Shown here piece by piece: positions 34,101 to 43,100 of a stretch of DNA of 64,000 bases. Below the pieces are notes generated by a model. That model was not told the DNA's origin. It did no database searches and was given only the letters and a program-made list of their open reading frames with translations. The position numbers and the translations under genes are program-made. Every line of letters begins with the position of its first letter. The first letter of the stretch is position 1. Location: contig CM037879.1 in NCBI GenBank assembly GCA_021292165.1, forward strand, positions 111,406,359 through 111,470,358. Direction: 5' to 3'. The DNA is from Shinisaurus crocodilurus (Eukaryota > Chordata > Lepidosauria > Squamata > Shinisauridae).

Positions 34101-37100
34101 AGGTGATGGGCTCTCCCACTCTGGAGGCATTCAAGGTGCAGCTGGACAGCCATCTGTCAGGGATGCTTTGACTTGGATTCCTGCATTGAGCATGGGGTTG
34201 GACTTGATGGCCTTGTAGGCCCCTTCCAACTTTGCAGTTTTCTATGATTCTATGATTATCAAGAATTGCAGTAGATATTGCTGGTGAACAGCTACGAGAG
34301 GTTGAAGGCAATAATAAATCAAAGCCTAAATACTTAAAGTCTTAAATAGTTTATATACTTAAATACTGTGCCACAGGTTGATAGCAAGGGCAGAACCACT
34401 CACATCATGGCGGATTCAGCTGGCAAGCTGCCAGGGGCTCGCAGTAAAACTTTTTAAACTTCTCCCAGTAAATCATCCCCTGCCTCGTCAGATCTGTTAA
34501 GTTTGAAGGAATTCGTTAAAGAAGGCAATGCAGTCTTTACCTCCCCAGGTGAGAGATGGCTACAGACTGAGAGAAGAGGCCCAGGCAAGAGCTGTGAAGA
34601 AAGCTGCCATTACTGAAAGGTGTGGCTGCCAACAAATGTTTGTAGGTTAATTGTAGAGAATCTTGTGTTGCCTTTGTGGAATGGAGACCTCTTTGGCTTT
34701 GATGTAGTGTGTTTTTATTTCTGTGTCAGGCTTTATTTTCTCTTCTGTTTAGTTCCAAGCTGTTGGATTAGGTCAGTTCATTTCTGTTGTATTCAATGTT
34801 GTATTGAGTGATTGATATTTTTATTACGTATTTACTGAGTGACACTACGGTTATTTGTAATTGTTCCTACTATGTGTTTTGATTTGTTATTTTCTTGTTG
34901 TTCAGTTGGTATGTTGCGAGCTGCTTCCCCAATCTTGTGGGAAAGTGACATACATATAAACAGATGATTATTTATAAAGTGCCTAGAGATGTACTAAGTT
35001 CTGTACACAGTTTTTTTTTTCTTCAAAAAAGACAGGCCCTACCCCACATGCTTACAATCCAAAAGATACTAGACACATCATAAAAGGAAAAAGAGGAGAG
35101 GGGAGGAAAATAAGCAAACTCTGGCACCAATTCTTAAAGTTACATAGAAGATCTCAGGCTGAATGGAAACTGTTTAGGAAGGGGAAGGGCCCAATGGTAG
35201 CTGGTCTTACAGTCTAGCCAATGGAGTGGGCCCTGCTGTCCCATCTCTCCCCCCCCCCACATTTCTTTTTGTAGGCCTAGCCTGAGCAGGTGCAGTAGCT
35301 AACGTAAATATTCAAGTGAACTGTGTTCCTTTGGCACTGATGTATTGATCGTGTGTGTGTGTGTGTGTGTGTGTCAATGTGTGTGCCCTTGCTCTAAATG
35401 TGTGGTGGTGGAACATGACAATCCTGTATGTTGTGTGACTTGACCTGATGTACACATGTAGCTAGCTGTATGTGAGAGCTGCCAAACACTGACAGTTCTG
35501 AAACGTTTTACTGAAGGAATCCTTTGGTTAGGATGTGGCGTAGTGACTTTGGGCCAGTCACTGACTCTCAGCCTAACCTACCTCACAGGGTTGTTGTGAG
35601 GATAAAATGGAAAGGAGGAGGAGGATTATGTAAGCCGCCTTGGGTTCCTTGCAGGAAAAAAGGCGGGGTATAAATATAATAAATAAATAAATAAATAGGA
35701 GGGTGGGGCAGGGATATTTTTTTTCTGGGTTTTTTGCTTCCTGTTCCCTGAAGCAACCCCCACATGCATTTGCCCTTGCTGGCCCTTATGCCTGGAACTG
35801 CCTCCCAGAATGCCTCCATGAGACCACCTCTCATTTCCTTTATGTCCTTTCTCAAAACTCACCTTTTCTGAGAAGCCTTTGGATCCACCCCCCCACCCAG
35901 TCCCTGTACCTTATTGTAACAAAGCCAAAGTACATGTAATTGAAGTAATCACATATTCTTATTTATTTATTTATTTATTTATTATATTATATTCGTATCC
36001 CGCCTTTTTTCCTGCAAGGAATCCAAGATGACTTACACAATTTTCCTCCTCTCCATTTTGTCCTCAGAACAACCCTGTGAGGTAGGTTAGGCTGAGAATC
36101 AGTGACTGGCCCAAAGTCACCCAGTGAGCTTCATGGCCGAGCGGGGACTAGAATCCGGATTTCCCAAGTCCCAGCCCGACACTCTCACCACTATGCCACA
36201 TTCTTCTCCTGCTATACCCAGGCCTCCATTCCCCCCACCCCTTTTCTGTTGTTTCTCTGTAGCTATTTTAGATTGTAAGCCCCTTGGGTTAGGGACCTGT
36301 CATATATTTTTTTGTAAAGTGCCAGGTACATAGATGGTCCTATATAAATGATAATGATAATGATAATAAATAATAAATAATAATACAGTCATGCCTTGGA
36401 TTGAGAGCATAATTCGTTCCGGAAACGTGCTTGTAATCCAAAACACTCTTATATCAAAACGAAATCCCCCCAAAAAAATTTGTACAGAGATTTTTAATTT
36501 AAGCTGTACTACAGTACTTGTATTGCAAGACGTCCCTTGTATATCAAGTTAAAAAAAAAATAATTAAAAATTTGCTTGTCTTGCAAAACGCTCTCAAACC
36601 AAGTTACTTGCAATCCAAGGTATTACTGTAATAAACATGATAAAATCAGAGTGGCTAAGATCTTAAAAACAAACAAGCCTTGGCCTAAAACAGTACATAC
36701 TATACTGGGAGTATATTGTCATTTCTATATTTTCTTTCACAGATTGCTTAAAGAAAAACGGCGAAGGCTTATCGGATAAAACAGTGAAGTTCCTGGCCTT
36801 ATTCAATGAATCGCTGGCATGCTTTGAACACAACCTCCAGGTATTTATACTGTTTGTGTAAGGGTACAGTTGAGCCCTCTAATTGTGTAGTGAAAATGTT
36901 TTATTTTCCCCCCGATCAAGATGCAGCGAATATAATTCGCAAACTCTTATGCAGTTTAGGCAGGTAGAACAATTATCTTTAAAACGCAGGTGTTCACAAC
37001 TGAGAGAACAAAATGCATTCTAATTAATGTTCACCTCCATTTCATATGCAATTATGACGCTGTTTTGGTCTCACAATAGTTGGTAATTATATAGGAAGAG

Positions 37101-40100
37101 TCGTGTAATCTCTGCATATAATAAATCACTTTCTTTCCTTATTCTGGGCCTTGTCACCTCCTGATTTAACTATATGGGTCTTCTGATATTTTGTTATAGT
37201 ATGAGTTTAGCCATAGATGCCTAGTTGTCTGAATACATTTAAAAAGTTGTGTTTTAGTATGTCTGCATATGAACTGTTAAAATTATTTTAATCTAGTATC
37301 CCCCTTTATGTTGGAAAGATGCCACAGTCTTCTAGGGAACCATCTACTTAAGTTGGAACAATTGTACATCCCTTGATATTTGAGTTTATACCCAAATCTA
37401 ATTTAAGTGTGCACCCCAGTCCCCCAAAGAGTGTAATTGATGGCAATTGAACCGCTGGCTGGGGCATGCTGGGAGTTGTAAACCAAAAACATCTGGGGAC
37501 CCAAGGTTGGAGAACACTGGTCTAAAAGGATGATAGCAAAATTAAGGCCCCAAGCCTAAAATGGTTTCACTGGCTTTCACAAGAACTGCTGTCAAATCCC
37601 AGCTCTGCTCTGGTTTGCAAAGTGGCTTTACCACGGCTGCCATTGCTTAGCTTTGGCTAACCACCTCCACAATGGGAATAATACTTCTTTTTCAGTATTG
37701 TAACGTTTATTATACAACTTAGCAATTCAGGCTAAACCATACATGATTTTAGTACAATTTACCAAACATGTCAGATTGTACAAAAGAAAATACTTCTGTT
37801 AATTAAGGGTTCCTCCTGATACATTTCCAGTAAAGAAAAGCCAAATATACATTACACGTATACTTTACGTGTATTGACTTGGTTCGCATGACACAGCAAC
37901 CCATCATTGGTGACTAACCACAGTGGGTTGTCATGTCATGCAAACCCAGACCACTTCCCATAGGATACCTGCAGTGTCAGAGGCAGTATGCCTATGTACA
38001 CCAGTTGTTGGGGAACATGGTAGGGAGGGTGCTCTTTGCACTCATGCCCTACTTGTGGGTTTCCCGCAGGCCGTTGGTTGGCCACTGTGTGAACAGAATG
38101 CTGGACTAGATGGACCCTTGGTCTGATCCAGCAGGGCTCTTCTGTCCCATTGCTTTCTATAGAAAATACTGCCAGGTCAGTGTATTTGGCACTTCATGTC
38201 TATATAATGCTAAATAATATAATATATAATATAAATATTATATTGGTTGCCTGTTCAAGACTGTGTATGTTTAAATGATTCTAGCAGTGACTCCCTGCCT
38301 ATAATCACATTCTCAATAAAGACAAATGTAGATAACTTTCAGTACGTGTATGTCTTTTCCCTTTTTTTAAATTGTTGATCAAAGTATCAAATGTTAAAAT
38401 GTGCTGTTGTGATGGGTTCTATGATACCAAAACAAACCACCTATTGTTGATGTACAATCATTAGCGTAACTGTTCTGCATTTATGTTGGAATAGTCAGTA
38501 GCTATTGAATAATGAGTGTTGTCAGCAGGAGGTAAATGAAAAGAATAGCAGAAGTTGGACAAAAATGGATATACTGACAGCTTGAAAACACACAAATGAA
38601 GTTCACCCAAAGCCCTACAAATGAGCCTCTATTTAGTGCTTTCTTGAAGTAGAGCATGTATCCACATCCAAAACATGCCCTTTCTGCATAGCTTCCTCTT
38701 ATCTCATCTGCTTCTTTGATTTAAGCTTGACACATCCTTTTTTCTTTAGACACCACCCTATGACAAATTATGAGTTTCCTCTACTTTCATGTGGCATATT
38801 GTATATTAACTTCCCCTCTTCCATTCGCCTGTCTGTTATAGAGTGAAAGGTGTGAGGGGGCAGCAATTAGTTTGAGGGGTTTTTGTACAGAACCAGGTCT
38901 CTGCCGGTGCTTTATAAAAAAAGCAATCATCCCCATTCTTGCTTGTCAAGTGGGCCAATAAACCCTACCCCCTAAGTATCAACTTTGCAAAGGGATGGCT
39001 ATATATTACATGGTATTCACAGCAAAATTTCAGTGGTTTTATACTCCATGCCCCTCCCCATAAATAATACTCTTCCACACACACAAATACTTTTTGGTCA
39101 GGTGGTGGGGAGGGCAGTCCCTCCCTCTGCCATTCTGGCAGTTCTTGTAAATAAATAAATAAATCTGTCTCATTGGATTTATTGGGAGCACCTATGGCAG
39201 CTCCAGGCTGGCATAGGTGAGGTGCCCAATCCTGGGGCCTCCCAGGGGAGTGAACGGACCTTTGATCCAGCAGATCCAAGACTGCCTCTGCCCAGCCCTG
39301 GAATTACCTGTTTCGAGGCCTACTGCCAGATGTAGATTGATGCCTGCAGAATTTCCATGGCCATACTGAGCCATTCTATCCTAATCGCTTCAGCCAGCAG
39401 ATCTGAGAGTTAGGATTCCTCTGTTTGGCATATGAGATCCATTGGGATCTTGTTGGGCAGATGAGATCACTGAATTAGAGGGCTTGGCCAACCCACCTAA
39501 GAAGCTAAAGCTTCATTTTACTGCCCTTTCTGCTTTTGGGAATATATATGGCAGAGGAAAAATGATTATGGCGTGTTTTGAATTCACCTGGGAGGCTTTT
39601 TTTCTGAAAACATGGGACGGTTTATTTATATTCTTGATCTTGTTATTATGCTTCAGAATCGACTCTAGTCTAGATCCATTAGTTTAAAAATTAATATTCT
39701 GGTTATGTCTGTAGAGGCAGGGAGACTATCTGCTACCAAGTAACCACACAGAAGTATGCAAGAAGTGCAATGTAACATACAAAAACCTGAATGACGTGTA
39801 CAACAATATGAGTGGCCTGGAAGAGGAATCTGGAGGACAGTCCGATTTGTGTATTGATGTTGAAGATGCAGTAAGGTTTTTTTTCATTCATTTTATATTG
39901 TGCATCTCCTACCTTCTCATATTATCCTCTGCCTTACCTGTAGGATTATTAATTAATCAATTACATTTTAAAATGTTAATGTCTCTCAAACAAGTACAGG
40001 CAGTCCCCGAGTTAAGAACGTCCGACTTGCAGACAACCCATACTTAAGAACGGACTTCTGGGTTCCCCGGTGCGACGTCGTTTATGTAGAGTACGTAGCG

Positions 40101-43100
40101 TAGTATACTGCGCAATTTGCATAATTTGCGTAAATGCCGATTTTAATGTATAGAATGCTATGCTGTTCTGACTTGCATACAAATTCAACTTAAAGACATT
40201 CTTAAGAACGGAACTCGTTCGTAACCTGGGGACTGCCTGTACTAAATAATGTATAAGGAAGGACGAAGATGTAGTAACCAAATGCATAAGAATGGTAAAC
40301 GTTTCCAATAATGGAATTCCATGCAGTACAATACAGTGCAAACTAATGGCCCAGTCCTAAAAAGTGCTGCGCCAGCAAATGAACGCTTTTGGACCCACCT
40401 AGAGAGTTTTAATAAAAGATGATAGGCCATTGTCGTCAGCACGGGTATTTAGTGTTGTGGTGCAAGGGTAGTTTAGCTGAATTCATGTTGTCTCCTTCCT
40501 TTTTTGTAGAAAAAAGATAGGAAGCATTTTAAAAGCATGTACTCTTCTTGCTGATCTGTCTACATCACCTCAGGGCTGGTAACAACCTTAATGAAATCAA
40601 AATTACAACTAAATGCTAAGGGCCTAACAGTATGGACTGTGTGTTCATTTTACCATAAAATATCTTCCTTTTTCTCTGACCTCCACTTTGTATTCTTTCC
40701 CCTGGCCTCTAACCTTTCTGTTCCTCTCTGTCCCTGACTGATCTCCCAGTGAGCCAGTTGGCAAAGGTACCATGGCCCCTTCGGCTGCCATTGCTATAGC
40801 CATTCTGTCACAGTGGTGACTGAGTGCTAATGGGGTCATATTGCTAAGTGGTGACTTGAGAGACCTTAGAATTGGAAATCATGAGCCACTATTGTGAATC
40901 AGCTGAGTGTTTTTTCCCCAAAGACTTTCATTTATCCCAACCAATTCATTCATCCCAACCATCCTAACTATTCATCCCAACCAATACATGGTTTCTTGCA
41001 TTAAGGAGGCTCTGCTTTATGAGATGGTTGGAATGTAGCTAATATAACCTCAAGGGGAGGGAAATTCCAGTGTTGGAGCCACCAGACATGGCCTGTGGCT
41101 GTTATACTTAAAAGAGTACCCCTGGAGATCACGAAGGACTTAGCTGAGGAGGCCGTACCTTGGAGGTCAAGCACCCAAGTTGTTTAAATTGTGCTCATAA
41201 AATGATAGAAGTCCTGGAGCACATTCAGTCCTGAGCCTATTGGTGTCTGCACAAATATAGATGATTTCTCATTATGGACAGATGTCTTTTTTTTTTTTTT
41301 GAACCATGAATTCTCTTCTTTTTAGATGAACATCACACGAAGGCTTTGGAGCACAACGTTCAATTGTTCTGTCCCCTGCAGTGATACAGTGCCAGTGATT
41401 GCAGTTTCTTCATTTATTCTCTTTTTACCAGTTGTTTTCTACCTGAGTAGCTTCCTTCACTCGAAGCAGAAAAAACGTATCCTGATTATGAGTGAGTAAA
41501 TTTCCAAGTCTTTACTGTTGGGTCTACCTTCTGTATCAGGAGAGTTGAACCTCTTTCAGCCCAAGGCCAAATGAAATTTCAGGAAAGGTCTTAGGAGCCA
41601 CATACCAGTGGTGGGTAGGGCTGAAGGCAAAATGGAATGGGGCCAAAGGCAAAGGAGGTGGGGCCAAAATGCAAAAAAAATATATGCCAGGATATTTCAG
41701 CTTAAAACTCTTACTGCCAGTAACTAAGCTTCAGGAGAAGCATTTCAACCTTTTAGAATGGGGGGGGGGGGCGACCATGCAAAAGCTGGGAAATTGCCAA
41801 ACAATTGGTGGTCGGGGAAAAGGGGGTGGGGCCAGGGGAAGGGGGCATGGCCATCTGGAGAACCCTGGAGGTGGGCTGGATTTGGCCTATAGGCCTGAGG
41901 TTCTGCGCCTGTGTTCTATATTTAAAAAAACATATCATTGGTGGGTGGTGGCGAGAAGACTTTCTGCAAGTGGCAAGTCTTAAAGGACACACAAGGATTG
42001 GGAGCTGTGCCACTTGGGGCTTTGCACTGTAGCTGTCCCAGTCTGATGTGAACAGAGCTGGGCTGTTACATTGCATCCAGTGGCGCTGGCATCCTGGTGC
42101 ACTCTCAGACTCAAAAGACCTCCTGCCAAGACACCTGGGAAAGAGTGTGGGTGGCAGCTGAGGTTGGTCAAACCAAGCAAAGCTGCCTGGGATCAGGGCG
42201 ACCTTTCTTGTTTGAAGGGGTGCCGCTGTGGGTAGCAAGAGTTTGCATCAAGTCCCCTCTGAGCCAAAGGGCTGCTGCTGTAGCGGCTGGTCAGGGGATG
42301 AACCAGTGGCTGATAATGAGGTGAGCTCCTCCTGCTTTTCTAATGCAGTGGTTGGTGAGCTTAAGGAACTTAGTATCTGCAGGCGGTAGATGGACCAGGG
42401 CTAGACCCTTTGGGGCCATGACAGGTGGCTCCAATTGAGCAATCGCCACAGCAGTATGTTGACTACACATGTATAAAATCAGATTCCGCTTTCTAGTAAA
42501 TCATTTCCTTTACTTAATGAGTTTGGGCACAGTGACCTAATTTAATAAACAAATGTCATGGGACTGGATTCTGGTCTAGCTGGGATGATGTATTTCTCAA
42601 AATTGGACCCAGCCAACTGATCAGCATGTGTAAGAATTGTAGAATTAGAACAGATCTTGGAGTCCAACCTCCTCCTCAAAGCAGGGTCTTCAATGCAGGA
42701 TGCAACTACAGGATCTCTGACAGATGGCCATCTAGCCTCTATGCAGATATGTCCAGTGAAGGAGAGCCTACCACCTCCTGAGGCAGTCCGTTCGCTGTCG
42801 ATGTTCTTACTATGAGAAAGTCTCTCCTAATATTTAGGTGAAGTCTGCTTTCCTACAATTTCCAAAGGTGTCCTTTGAAAATTCACTGCATAAATATATT
42901 CCAGAACTGTTTGGCTTAACTCAGAGTTGCCTGTGGACCTCAGAATTCAGAATCAGTGGTGGTCTCTCTGTTCTTAGGTAACTAGTTGTCTTGCAAGGCC
43001 CTCTGTGGTATCAGATCAGCTAGAGCCAAAGGCAGCCAGAAAGGCCATGACATCTGGGGCTCTAGATCAGTGTTCTCCAACCTTGGGTCCCCAGATGTTT

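Noticed and set aside
34408..34560. New gene starting [10 protein letters not shown]
   Set aside because: The frame breaks after 15 codons and no splice-consistent continuation is visible; more likely a LINE remnant.
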